From: Streptomyces sp. NRRL B-24484
Lineage (GTDB): Bacteria > Actinomycetota > Actinomycetes > Streptomycetales > Streptomycetaceae
NCBI RefSeq assembly: GCF_000717715.1
Contig: NZ_JOAI01000017.1
Location: 62,001-126,000, forward strand
Reading direction: 5' to 3'
Length of the DNA stretch: 64,000 nt
The position numbers and the translations under genes are program-made. Within the stretch, counting starts at the first letter, position 1. Every line of letters begins with the position of its first letter. Shown here piece by piece: positions 9,200-16,582 of the stretch. Under the pieces are notes generated by a model, which was not told the DNA's origin, ran no database searches, and saw nothing but the letters and a program-made list of their open reading frames with translations.

Positions 9200-9904
9200 G
9201 TGCAGGAGCCGCGCCGCCGCTGCGAACCGTTCGGTCCGCGGCGGCGCGGCCTCCGGCCCGCCAAGATCGACGGCCGACCGGACGGCGGACCGGCAGACGG
9301 ACCGGCCGCGCTCTCCCTGCTGCGCGACCCGGACCGCCTGTTCACCGCGCTGGAGGCGTGCACCCTGTCGGAGGAGGCGGCGCGGCTGCCGCGGATGAGC
9401 TGGGACGACCTCGTCACGGCCCGCGCCGCCGTCGACTCCGAGGGCTGGTCCCGGCCGCTGCGGGTGGCCACGGCGCGGGCGCTGCGCCCGTCGGACCCGG
9501 ACACGGACACTCCGCAGGCGGCGGACCGGAGCGCCGGGGGCGCGGCGCCGGACGAGCTGCCGGGCCTCGACGGGATCCTCGACGCGTTCGACCGGGGCCT
9601 GCTGTGGCCGACGATCGCCGACCGCTTCCCCAGGCCGCCGCAGGCCGGACGGCTGACCGGGGTGTCCGCCCGCAACTTCGTCCGGCCGAAGATCTTCGAC
9701 GCGCTGGCCGGCATGGTGCAGCTGCACCTCACGGCCGCCGGGGAGACCACCCCGGACATCGCCTGGGCGGGCCGGCCCGGTGTCACCCTGCCCGACGTGT
9801 GGGAGGAGCACCTGGACGACGCCCTGGACGCGGCCGTCGCCGACACCCCCGACACCGCGCCCCTGCGCGCCCTGCTGGCCAGGACCCGCCCCACACCCGC
9901 CTGA
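9200..9904 (+). CDS. Hypothetical protein downstream of the glycosyltransferase
   Basis: A protein of about 234 residues starting at GTG 9200, 12 bp after the glycosyltransferase stop. The first 40 residues are Arg/Gly/Pro-rich; from about residue 35 the sequence looks like a folded helical domain (SLLRDPDRLFTALEACTLSE ... ARNFVRPKIFDALAGMVQLH). I do not recognise the family. The true start could be further in, because no ribosome binding site supports 9200 strongly. Spacing suggests cotranscription with the glycosyltransferase. Confidence 0.5.
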   Translation: MQEPRRRCEPFGPRRRGLRPAKIDGRPDGGPADGPAALSLLRDPDRLFTALEACTLSEEAARLPRMSWDDLVTARAAVDSEGWSRPLRVATARALRPSDPDTDTPQAADRSAGGAAPDELPGLDGILDAFDRGLLWPTIADRFPRPPQAGRLTGVSARNFVRPKIFDALAGMVQLHLTAAGETTPDIAWAGRPGVTLPDVWEEHLDDALDAAVADTPDTAPLRALLARTRPTPA

Positions 9905-9968
9905 CCGCAGCGACCGGCCGCCCGCCCGCCCCCTCCGGGGCCGGCGGACCGGGAGGGAGCACGACACG

Positions 9969-10046
9969 GTGCGACGGGAGGACCGCTGGCAGGCCGGGCT
10001 CGACCCGGCCACGGGAGCGCCCCTCCGGTGTCCCGAGGGCTTCTGA
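9969..10046 (+). CDS. Possible 25-residue small protein
   Basis: A GTG-initiated 26-codon frame (VRREDRWQAGLDPATGAPLR, then CPEGF) preceded by GGGAGGGAG at about 9 bp. It follows the hypothetical gene at 9200-9904. The ribosome binding site is good but length alone cannot prove coding, and the same bases also form a hairpin (9992-10010). Confidence 0.3.
   Translation: MRREDRWQAGLDPATGAPLRCPEGF
9992..10010. terminator. Hairpin, possible bidirectional terminator
   Basis: GGCCGGG and CCCGGCC form a perfect 7-bp stem with a 5-base loop, between the convergent glycosyltransferase-side genes and the MFS gene. There is no T-tract, which is usual for GC-rich actinomycetes. Confidence 0.35.
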
Positions 10047-10114
10047 CCCGCTCTCCGTCCGGGGTCGGGCTCCACGCCGGTCCGTCGTGCCGAGCGGACC
10101 GGGAGCCGGTCGGG

Positions 10115-11374
10115 TCAGGAGTCTCCGGCCCCTGCGGTGGCCGGGGCCGGCTCGGGCCGGGGGTGCGGGGCAGGGGTGCGCCGCGGGAGCAGCAGCGAGG
10201 TCGCCAGCAGGAGCACGCCGACGAGGGCGATGGCCGTGCGCGGGCCGAGCAGGGCTCCCAGCAGGCCCCAGACGGCGGTGAGGAGCGCGGTGGAGGCCTT
10301 GCTGGTCACCGACCAGGCGGAGAGCGTCCGGGCGGTCCGGTCGGTCGCGGTGCGTTCGAGGCGGTAGGTGGCGCAGACGGGGTTGAAGACGGCGCAGCAG
10401 AGGATGAGTCCGAACTCGACGCCCATCACCAGGAGCAGCCCGCCGGTGCCCGGCCCCACAAGGGTCAGCGCGACGGGCCAGAGCGCGCGCAGCGTGCCGG
10501 CGGCGGTCAGGACGCGGTGCTGTCCGTACCGGGCGGCGAGCGGTCGGGCCAGCCGGGCGCCGAGCAGGCCGCCGATCGAGGGGACGGCGAAGGCGAGGCC
10601 GTACTGCCAGGGGGCGAAGCCGAGTCGGCCGAGCATCAGGACGGCGAGCAGTGGTTCGGTGGCCATGAGCAGGCCGTTGAAGACGGCGGTGTTGAGGAAG
10701 AGGCGGCGCAGGGTCGGGTCGGCGAGGATGTACCGCCAGCCGTCGAGCAGGTCGCGGGCCCGGGGACGGGCGGCGGGGCGGGGTGCGGGCGGCGGCTCGT
10801 TCCCGCCGATCGAGCGGATGCCGAGGGCGGAGAGCAGGTAGCTGACCGCGTCGGCCAGGACGGTGGCGGCCGGTCCGAGGAGTCCGGTCGCGGCGCCGCC
10901 CAGTGGTGGTCCGAGGATCGTGGCCGTCCAGGCGGTGGATTCGAACCGGGCGTTGGCGAGGAGCAGGTCCTCGGCTGGCAGGAGCGTCTTCAGGTGGGCG
11001 CCGGAGGCGGTGCGGAAGGTGATGTCGGCCGCCGCGACGACGACCGAGACGAGCAGGAGCTGGACGAAGGTGAGCGCGCCGAGCGCGAACGCGGCGGGGA
11101 TGGTGGCGAGCGCCGCGCACCGGACGAGGTCCGTCGCGATCATCACCGGCCGTTTGCGGCGGAACTCCACCCAGGGGCCGAGCGGCACGGCGGCCAGCGC
11201 GCCCACCGCGGCCCCGACCGAGGAGAGCGCGGCGACCTCGGCCGGTCCGGCGTGCAGCACCCGGACGGCGATCAGCGGGAAGGCGCCGAAGGCGAGCCAG
11301 GTGCCGAGCGCGCTCGTCCCGTACGCTCCCCAGAGCCGTCCGAAGCTCCGGCCGAGCCGGTGCCCGCTCCTCAT
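10115..11374 (-). CDS. MFS transporter
   Basis: A 419-residue major facilitator superfamily protein with about 12 hydrophobic segments. It has the loop 2-3 basic motif GPWVEFRRKRPVM, a central Pro/Arg-rich cytoplasmic loop (PPPAPRPAARPRARD) and a Pro-rich C-terminal tail. It resembles drug or metabolite exporters of the enterobactin-exporter-like group; substrate unknown. ATG at 11374 follows AGGGG at a good distance. It diverges from a LysR gene with two palindromes between them, the classical layout for LysR control of the neighbouring exporter. Confidence 0.88.
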   Translation of the reverse strand: MRSGHRLGRSFGRLWGAYGTSALGTWLAFGAFPLIAVRVLHAGPAEVAALSSVGAAVGALAAVPLGPWVEFRRKRPVMIATDLVRCAALATIPAAFALGALTFVQLLLVSVVVAAADITFRTASGAHLKTLLPAEDLLLANARFESTAWTATILGPPLGGAATGLLGPAATVLADAVSYLLSALGIRSIGGNEPPPAPRPAARPRARDLLDGWRYILADPTLRRLFLNTAVFNGLLMATEPLLAVLMLGRLGFAPWQYGLAFAVPSIGGLLGARLARPLAARYGQHRVLTAAGTLRALWPVALTLVGPGTGGLLLVMGVEFGLILCCAVFNPVCATYRLERTATDRTARTLSAWSVTSKASTALLTAVWGLLGALLGPRTAIALVGVLLLATSLLLPRRTPAPHPRPEPAPATAGAGDS

Positions 11375-11402
11375 GTCCGATGCCCCTCGCCACGCCAGCG
11401 CA

Positions 11403-11423
11403 CAACCGATCGGTGATCGGTTG
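11403..11423. promoter_or_regulatory. Palindrome 1 in the MFS/LysR divergent promoter
   Basis: CAACCGATC and GATCGGTTG are perfect 9-bp inverted repeats separated by GGT, located 29 bp upstream of the MFS start. It shares the CAACC...GGTTG core with the second palindrome, so both probably bind the same regulator, most simply the divergent LysR protein. Confidence 0.6.
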
Positions 11424-11475
11424 CATCCAAGCGGGTGCTGTGGCCGGGGATCAAACAACCCCGGGGCGCCCGGGC

Positions 11476-11492
11476 CACAACCGGTGGTTGTG
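11476..11492. promoter_or_regulatory. Palindrome 2 in the MFS/LysR divergent promoter
   Basis: CACAACC and GGTTGTG are perfect inverted repeats around GGT, 16 bp upstream of the LysR start codon. The position suggests autoregulation by occlusion. Confidence 0.6.
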
Positions 11493-11508
11493 ACCCTAGG
11501 GTGGTCTC

Positions 11509-12450
11509 ATGGATCTCGACGCCGTCCGGACCTTCGTCGCCGCCGCCGACGCGGGGCGGTTCCAGGAGGCCGCCGCAGAGCTGGCGGTGACCCAGCAGGC
11601 CGTGTCCAAGCGCATCGCCGCGCTGGAGCGGCTCCTCGGCGTGCGGTTGTTCACCCGGACCCCTCGCGGTGCGGAGCTCACCATCGACGGACAGGCGTTC
11701 CTGCCCCACGCGAGCGAGCTGCTCCGGGTCGCGGAGCGTGCGGTCGCGTCGGTGCGCAGCGGCAGCCGTCCGCTGCGGGTCGACGTGATCGCCTCGCGCG
11801 TGGCGGCGTCGGGTCTGATGCGGGGGTTCCACCGTGCGCACCCCGAGGTCGAACTGGACGTGGTGATGCTGTTCGACATCGAGGCGGCGGTCGCCGCCGT
11901 CCGGTCCGGTGCGATCGACGCCTCCTTCCGCGCGGTCGCCGCACCGGGCCGGCCGCTTCCGGCGGACATCGCGTCGGTCCGGGTCGTCGACGAGCCGCTG
12001 CAGCTCCTCACCGGCCCCGCCCATGCGCTCGCGGGCGCCCGGTCGGTGCCGCTGGCCCGTCTCGCGGAGCACCGGATCTGGATGCCGGGCGTGGTGCCGG
12101 GCACCGAGTGGGCCGCGTACTACGAGGACCTGGCCGCCGAGTTCGGCCTGACCATCGAGGCGACCGGCCCGAACTTCGGCTCGGACGCGCTGCTCGACAC
12201 CATCGCCGACACCCCGGCGCTGGCCACCTTCATGGGCGAGCAGACCCGCCTGGTCTGGCCGGCCGGCCACGGGCTGCGCCGCATCCCGGTCACCGACCCG
12301 ACGCCGGTCTACCCGCACTCGCTGCTCTGGCACCGCGACAACCCGCACCCGGCGCTGGCGACCCTGCGCGCCCATCTCGCCACCGCGGCGCCCGGCCGAG
12401 CCGCGGCGGGGACGTCGACGTGGACACCCGCCTGGGTGCTGCCGCGCTGA
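11509..12450 (+). CDS. LysR-family transcriptional regulator
   Basis: A 313-residue LysR-type regulator. The N-terminal winged helix-turn-helix (residues 1-60: MDLDAVRTFVAAADAGRFQE, AAAELAVTQQAVSKRIAALE, RLLGVRLFTR) is followed by a periplasmic-binding-protein-like effector domain to about residue 290. The start ATG follows AGGGTGG. It probably controls the divergent MFS gene and itself through the two palindromes in the 134-bp intergenic region. Confidence 0.92.
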   Translation: MDLDAVRTFVAAADAGRFQEAAAELAVTQQAVSKRIAALERLLGVRLFTRTPRGAELTIDGQAFLPHASELLRVAERAVASVRSGSRPLRVDVIASRVAASGLMRGFHRAHPEVELDVVMLFDIEAAVAAVRSGAIDASFRAVAAPGRPLPADIASVRVVDEPLQLLTGPAHALAGARSVPLARLAEHRIWMPGVVPGTEWAAYYEDLAAEFGLTIEATGPNFGSDALLDTIADTPALATFMGEQTRLVWPAGHGLRRIPVTDPTPVYPHSLLWHRDNPHPALATLRAHLATAAPGRAAAGTSTWTPAWVLPR

Positions 12451-12645
12451 GCCCCGGGGTGGACGATCGCCGGTCCGCCCGACGGCCGACGGCGAGCCGC
12501 TGCGACTTGCAGAAATTCTAAACTGCTAAACTCATGTTCTCGGTGGCGCCCGGAGGCGCTGCCGACGCGGGTCCGCTGCGCCAGGGGGTGCGGTGGACCC
12601 GCACCTTTTCCCCGAGACACCGCATCCGACGGAGAGACCCGGTCC

Positions 12646-12996
12646 ATGAGCGAGTACCTGCCCCCGTGCCCGAAGTGCTCCGGCGAGTACACGTACGCCA
12701 TGGACGCGCTGCTGGTCTGCCCCGAGTGCGGGCACGAGTGGGACCCTTCCGACACGGGCACGGAAGCCCCCGGCGGGCGGGTCGTGCGGGACTCGGTCGG
12801 GAACGAGCTGCACGACGGCGACACCGTGACCGTGGTGAAGGCGCTGAAGATCAAGGGCAGCCCGTCGGGCATCAAGGCCGGGACCAAGGTGCGCAACATC
12901 CGCCTGGTCGACGGCGTGGACGGCCACGACATCGACTGCCGGATCGAGGGCTTCGGCGCCATGCAGCTCAAGTCGAGCGTGGTCAAGAAGGCCTGA
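12646..12996 (+). CDS. yjdM: PhnA/YjdM-family zinc-ribbon protein
   Basis: A 116-residue protein with the complete family architecture: an N-terminal zinc ribbon (CPKCSGEYTY...CPECGHEW, two CxxC pairs) and a C-terminal SH3-like domain (DSVGNELHDGDTVTVVKALKIKG ... GAMQLKSSVVKKA). Members were once linked to phosphonate use, but the cellular role is uncertain. ATG follows GGAGAG. No phosphonate genes are nearby. Confidence 0.92.
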   Translation: MSEYLPPCPKCSGEYTYAMDALLVCPECGHEWDPSDTGTEAPGGRVVRDSVGNELHDGDTVTVVKALKIKGSPSGIKAGTKVRNIRLVDGVDGHDIDCRIEGFGAMQLKSSVVKKA

Positions 12997-13035
12997 CCCC
13001 ACCGGACCGGCCTCGGCCCCGCACCCCGGCACACC

Positions 13036-13443
13036 TCAGGGCAGTCGGCCGGAGGAGTGCAGCAGGTCGAACACCATCCGGTCGACGGCCGAGACCCGCG
13101 CACGGTCGGCGTAGCCGAACCAGTCCAGCTCCGCGATCTCGTGGGCGGGGACCAGCGGGCCCGTGTGGTCGGCGGTGTAGCAGATCATCCGGAACTCGGT
13201 GCTTCCGTCGGAATCCCTCCGCGTCTCGAAGGTGCCCACGTGCACCATCGTGGCCGTGTCCACCCGGGACCGGAGTTCCTCGTCGATCTCGCGCGCCAGG
13301 GTCTCGGCGTCGGACTCCCCCGGCTCCCTCCTGCCGCCGGGGAAGTAGAAGACGTCGATGCCGTGGCTGCGCGTCACCAGCACCCGGCCGCCACGTACCA
13401 GAACCCAGGCCACCTTCTCGGGAACGACCGTCAGCCTCTCCAT
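13036..13443 (-). CDS. NUDIX hydrolase
   Basis: A 135-residue NUDIX protein. The signature runs from GRREPGE through AREIDEEL, matching GX5EX7REUXEEXGU apart from the last positions. It hydrolyses a nucleoside diphosphate linked to another moiety; substrate unknown. ATG at 13443 gives the family-length N-terminus; upstream in-frame ATGs at 13464 and 13479 are less likely. It lies just downstream of, and on the same strand as, a second NUDIX gene. Confidence 0.85.
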   Translation of the reverse strand: MERLTVVPEKVAWVLVRGGRVLVTRSHGIDVFYFPGGRREPGESDAETLAREIDEELRSRVDTATMVHVGTFETRRDSDGSTEFRMICYTADHTGPLVPAHEIAELDWFGYADRARVSAVDRMVFDLLHSSGRLP

Positions 13444-13533
13444 GCCGGGACCGTACCCATCCATGCGCCGACACAACATCGGGCCGGTCCGGCTGCGGCC
13501 ACCCGACGCCCCTTCAGCCGGGCACGGCGGCCG

Positions 13534-13992
13534 TCAGCGGACCACCGGGATCGCCCCGGACCGCCAGTCGGCCAGGCGCCTGCGGATCGACGGCAGCATG
13601 GGCAGTTCGTCGGTCTCCGCCGGAGTGAACCAGGCGACCTCCAGCGACTCGTCGGAGATGCCGAGTCGGCCGCCGACCGGCCTGCCGAGCAGGCAGACGG
13701 AGAACTCCTGCCGGACCTCGCCGTCGTCGTAGGCGAACACGTGGTGCGGGTTGCTGTAGGTGCCGACGATCTCGACGTCGATGCCGGTCTCCTCGCGGGT
13801 CTCCCGGATGCCGCAGCCGGCCAGGGACTCGCCGAGTTCCATCGCGCCGCCCGGCAGGGCCCACATGCCGTTGTCGGTGCGGCGCTGCAGCAGCACACGG
13901 CCGCGGTCGTCGACCACGACCACCGACGCCGCGGGCACCAGGGAGTTCGCCTTCGGCGCGGCGGGATCTTCCACGTAGTCACGCCTCGGCAT
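13534..13992 (-). CDS. NUDIX hydrolase
   Basis: A 152-residue NUDIX protein with a clear box (GGAMELGESLAGCGIRETRE, then ETG). A strong GGAGGTG site precedes the ATG at 13992. It is unrelated in detail to the NUDIX gene 90 bp downstream, so this is probably not a recent duplication. Substrate is not predictable from sequence. Confidence 0.88.
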   Translation of the reverse strand: MPRRDYVEDPAAPKANSLVPAASVVVVDDRGRVLLQRRTDNGMWALPGGAMELGESLAGCGIRETREETGIDVEIVGTYSNPHHVFAYDDGEVRQEFSVCLLGRPVGGRLGISDESLEVAWFTPAETDELPMLPSIRRRLADWRSGAIPVVR

Positions 13993-14179
13993 GCTTCACC
14001 TCCGGGATGCTCCACACGTCACGGCCACGCGCGCCGACGGCTCCTCGGAGGACGCCGGGTGCCGGGCGGACGATCCGTCAGTCTCGGCCCGCGTCGGCGC
14101 GCCGAGTCCGAGGCTACCCGGCAGGAACGGTGTCACGATCGCGTGCCGGTCGCAGCGAAGGCCGGCAGCCGGGTCGGGG

Positions 14180-15295
14180 TCATCCGAGGTGCTGGTCGAG
14201 GGCCATCTGCAGCAGGGAGACGGCGTAGAGGGCGTCCTGGGACAGCCAGGGCTCGCCGTCGGCGGCGTCGGTGACCATGCGGCCGTCGATGAACGTTCCC
14301 CAGTCCTCGCCGACGGTGGCGACCCAGCCGGCGGGACGGCCGTCGGGGTGGCGGACGGCGAACACACCCGGATCGGCCTCCCAGCCGTCGACCAGCAGGG
14401 TGCCGTCCTCGACGCTCCACGTCCCGGTCGGGGCGCCCAGGCCCCGCGCGAGCGGCGAGAGGGACGTGCGCTCGGCCGCGAGCGCCAGACGCAGCGGCGC
14501 GCCGCTGCCCGCACCGGTGCCCGCGCCGAAGCCGGCGTGCGACTCCGGAGCCGCGTCCGTGTCCGTGTCCGTGTCCGTGTCCGTGTCCGTGTCCGTGTCC
14601 GTGTCCGTGTCCGGCGCGGCTCGGCCGCACGGGGCGGAGTCCGGCTGTTCGGAGGCCGGTGCGGGGACCGGGCCGTGGTGCAACCGCCGTCGGGGCCGGG
14701 GCTGCGGCGGGGTTTCGACGCGCGGGGGCGCAGGGTCCGGGCCGACGCGCGGGGAGGTGTCGGGGCCAGTCGGTTCGGTGCCGGTGCCGGCGTCGGCGCC
14801 CTCCGGCCCGGGGCGGTCGGCGGGGATCCGGGAGCGCAGCAGGCGGGCCGTGCGCAGCAGTTCCTGGGTGGCCGAGGCGATGTTGCGTTCCAGTCGGTCC
14901 AGGGCGTGGCCGGCGTTCTCGTCCGGGCCGTCGTGCCGGGCGTTCTGCAGGTTCTCCAGGAAGCGGGCGGCGGCCTGCTGGACGGCGTCGGCGAGGTCGA
15001 GCAGGTGCCGGGCGGCGGGGTCGGTGGCGTCGGAGCTGTCGGAGCCTCCGGGGGTTGCGGCGCGGGAGGCGATGAGGGCCTCCGCGACCGCGCGGTCGTG
15101 GTTCTCGGCGCGGCGGCGCCGGTACGCCTTGGACGAGCAGGACCGGGTGCAGTACACCGGCCGGCGCCCCGGGCCGGCCGCCCGTACGGCGGTTCCGCAC
15201 TCCGGGCATGCGGTGGCCTCGGGCATGGCCCTGACGCCGCGCACGTCGATTCCCCGTACGGCCCTGACCGCTCGCGCGTCGAAACCCTCGTCCAT
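14180..15295 (-). CDS. Zinc-ribbon protein with a variable Asp-Thr repeat linker
   Basis: A protein of about 371 residues. Near the N-terminus are four cysteines (CPECG and CTRSC) followed by SSKAYRRRRAEN, a small zinc ribbon like that of CGNR or resolvase-type proteins. A helical region (about residues 70-140) and a Pro-rich linker follow. The linker holds an (Asp-Thr) run of about nine units encoded by a 6-bp tandem repeat. A C-terminal domain (VEDGTLLVDGWEADPGVFAV to the end) resembles a small beta-rich domain. Start is uncertain: ATG 15295 or ATG 15226; neither has a strong ribosome binding site. Function unknown, possibly nucleic-acid binding. Confidence 0.65.
   Translation of the reverse strand: MDEGFDARAVRAVRGIDVRGVRAMPEATACPECGTAVRAAGPGRRPVYCTRSCSSKAYRRRRAENHDRAVAEALIASRAATPGGSDSSDATDPAARHLLDLADAVQQAAARFLENLQNARHDGPDENAGHALDRLERNIASATQELLRTARLLRSRIPADRPGPEGADAGTGTEPTGPDTSPRVGPDPAPPRVETPPQPRPRRRLHHGPVPAPASEQPDSAPCGRAAPDTDTDTDTDTDTDTDTDTDAAPESHAGFGAGTGAGSGAPLRLALAAERTSLSPLARGLGAPTGTWSVEDGTLLVDGWEADPGVFAVRHPDGRPAGWVATVGEDWGTFIDGRMVTDAADGEPWLSQDALYAVSLLQMALDQHLG
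14555..14608. repeat. Nine tandem copies of GTCCGT
   Basis: Exact hexanucleotide repeat, nine units, inside the zinc-ribbon gene. On the coding strand it reads alternating Asp and Thr codons. Gain or loss of units keeps the frame, so only linker length would change. Confidence 0.95.
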
Positions 15296-15404
15296 GAGCG
15301 GGCAGAGTAGCCGGTCGGCGTGCACGCGACCCGACCGGTCTGCGCGTGCACGGTCGGCGGAGTGCCGGGCGAAGGGCGGCGGGCGGGCGGCGCCGACGTG
15401 ACGC

Positions 15405-15474
15405 GGAGCGGTGCCGGCGCGGAGCGGTGCCGGCGCGGAGCGGTGCCGGCGCGGAGCGGTGCCGGCGCGGAGCG
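15405..15474. repeat. 16-bp tandem repeat, four full copies
   Basis: GGAGCGGTGCCGGCGC occurs four times without a mismatch (15405-15468), followed by a 6-bp partial copy. It lies between the zinc-ribbon gene and a gene remnant, with no coding function seen. Confidence 0.95.
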
Positions 15475-15543
15475 TCGTCCGGGGTCCCGGCCCCGCAGTA
15501 CGGCGGTTTGTCGGCGCGGTCCGCCGCAGTCGATCATTCGGGG

Positions 15544-15760
15544 ATGCGCCCCGAGGTGCGAGCGTTCGTGGCGGACGGCCCCCTTCCCGACCAGGAGGCG
15601 GACGAGGCGGAGATCGAGCGGCGGGTGACGCAGCTCACGACCGCCGAGCGGCCGGTCACCGCCGAGGAGGCCTGTGGGCCCGCTGGGGTGCCCGGGCGGA
15701 CGACGAGGACCGACCTCCCGGACGGGACGGACGGGGTGACGCCACCCCGCGCGAGGACCC
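15544..15760 (+). pseudogene. Remnant of a small Streptomyces-type hypothetical gene
   Basis: ATG at 15544 opens a well-formed N-terminus of about 43 residues (MRPEVRAFVADGPLPDQEAD ... TTAERPVTAEEA) that resembles a family of Streptomyces proteins of about 100 residues. After this the frame becomes Arg/Pro-rich nonsense, while another frame shows a short LWARWGARADDED stretch that could be the C-terminal part of the same family. I read this as an internally deleted, frameshifted gene. The family match is from memory of the pattern, not a search. Confidence 0.4.
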
Positions 15761-15839
15761 GGGGCGAGGCCCTCCGAGGGGACGGATCGCCCCGGCGGTG
15801 CGGGCCGCCGTGCGACCGCCGTACCGCGCCCCCAGCGCC

Positions 15840-16117
15840 TCCGGCGCGCTCCTCTCACACCGCGCAAATCGCCCAAAACCCTCAAATACCCCAATCCGCG
15901 CACGCTTTTGTGACGTCCGCCGCCTTTGGGCCCTTTTCCAGGAAAAGTCTGGACTCCGCTGCCGCCGGGAGGATAGAAAACTGCAACCCCGTCGGTCAGT
16001 GCACCGACGAGTTTCCGCAGGGAACCGTGTGGCACCGGGCCCCGGCCTCGGCCGGACACGTCCGGCCAGGTGGCCCCTGCGTGCCCACCACCCCGCCCCT
16101 CCCGTCGAGGTGACACC
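15840..16117 (+). promoter_or_regulatory. AT-rich leader/promoter region upstream of the SLT-like gene
   Basis: This stretch is visibly less GC-biased than anything around it (runs such as CAAATCGCCCAAAACCCTC and GATAGAAAACTGCAACC). It contains a perfect 15-bp palindrome CTTTTCCAGGAAAAG (15933-15947) and a hairpin GTCGGT/ACCGAC (15991-16008). The features fit an operator plus structured 5' leader. It lies upstream of a possible short frame (16118-16213) and the SLT-like gene. I could not match it to a known riboswitch class. Confidence 0.45.
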
Positions 16118-16213
16118 GTGACAACCACCACCGACACCCCGCACGGCGAACCGTCCTCCACCGCCGGACGGCCCCGCCCTCCGCCGAGCCCGCACCGTGC
16201 CCCCGAGCGGTGA
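16118..16213 (+). CDS. Possible 31-residue protein or truncated N-terminus
   Basis: GTG at 16118 has GAGG 7 bp upstream and opens a 32-codon frame (VTTTTDTPHGEPSSTAGRPR, then a Pro/Arg-rich end). Thr-rich starts like this occur at the N-termini of several longer Streptomyces proteins, so it may be the stub of a lost gene rather than a true small protein. It directly follows the AT-rich leader. Confidence 0.3.
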   Translation: MTTTTDTPHGEPSSTAGRPRPPPSPHRAPER

Positions 16214-16582
16214 TCACCGCCCCCTCGGGGCAGCCTCGTGCAGAGCGCTGTCCCCGCAACCCTTCGCGAGACCGCCGGCACCACCGGCGTCCCTCCCGGC
16301 AGGTCCGGCCCGCGACGGCCCACTCCCCCTACCGGCCGACTCCCCGGCCGCGGCGCCGTCCGCCGTACCCCGCCGTACCCACTGAGCCCCGGGCCCGCCG
16401 GCACTGCCGTGCCCGCCCGGCCCCCGCGGCGCGCCTCCACTCCCCCGTACACGCCCCTGCGGCATCCGTTCGGACACCCCGTGCCCCCGCACGGCGCCCG
16501 AGCCTGCCCGTGCGTGCGGTGCGCCGCCACCGTCCCCCTCTCCCCCTTGTGCGACCAGTCGCCCCCGCGTACCGGAGCCCCC

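Noticed and set aside
15840..16582. ydaO-type (c-di-AMP) riboswitch upstream of the SLT-like gene
   Set aside because: Such leaders occur before cell-wall hydrolase genes in Streptomyces, so I looked for one, but the conserved sequence elements I remember are not present.
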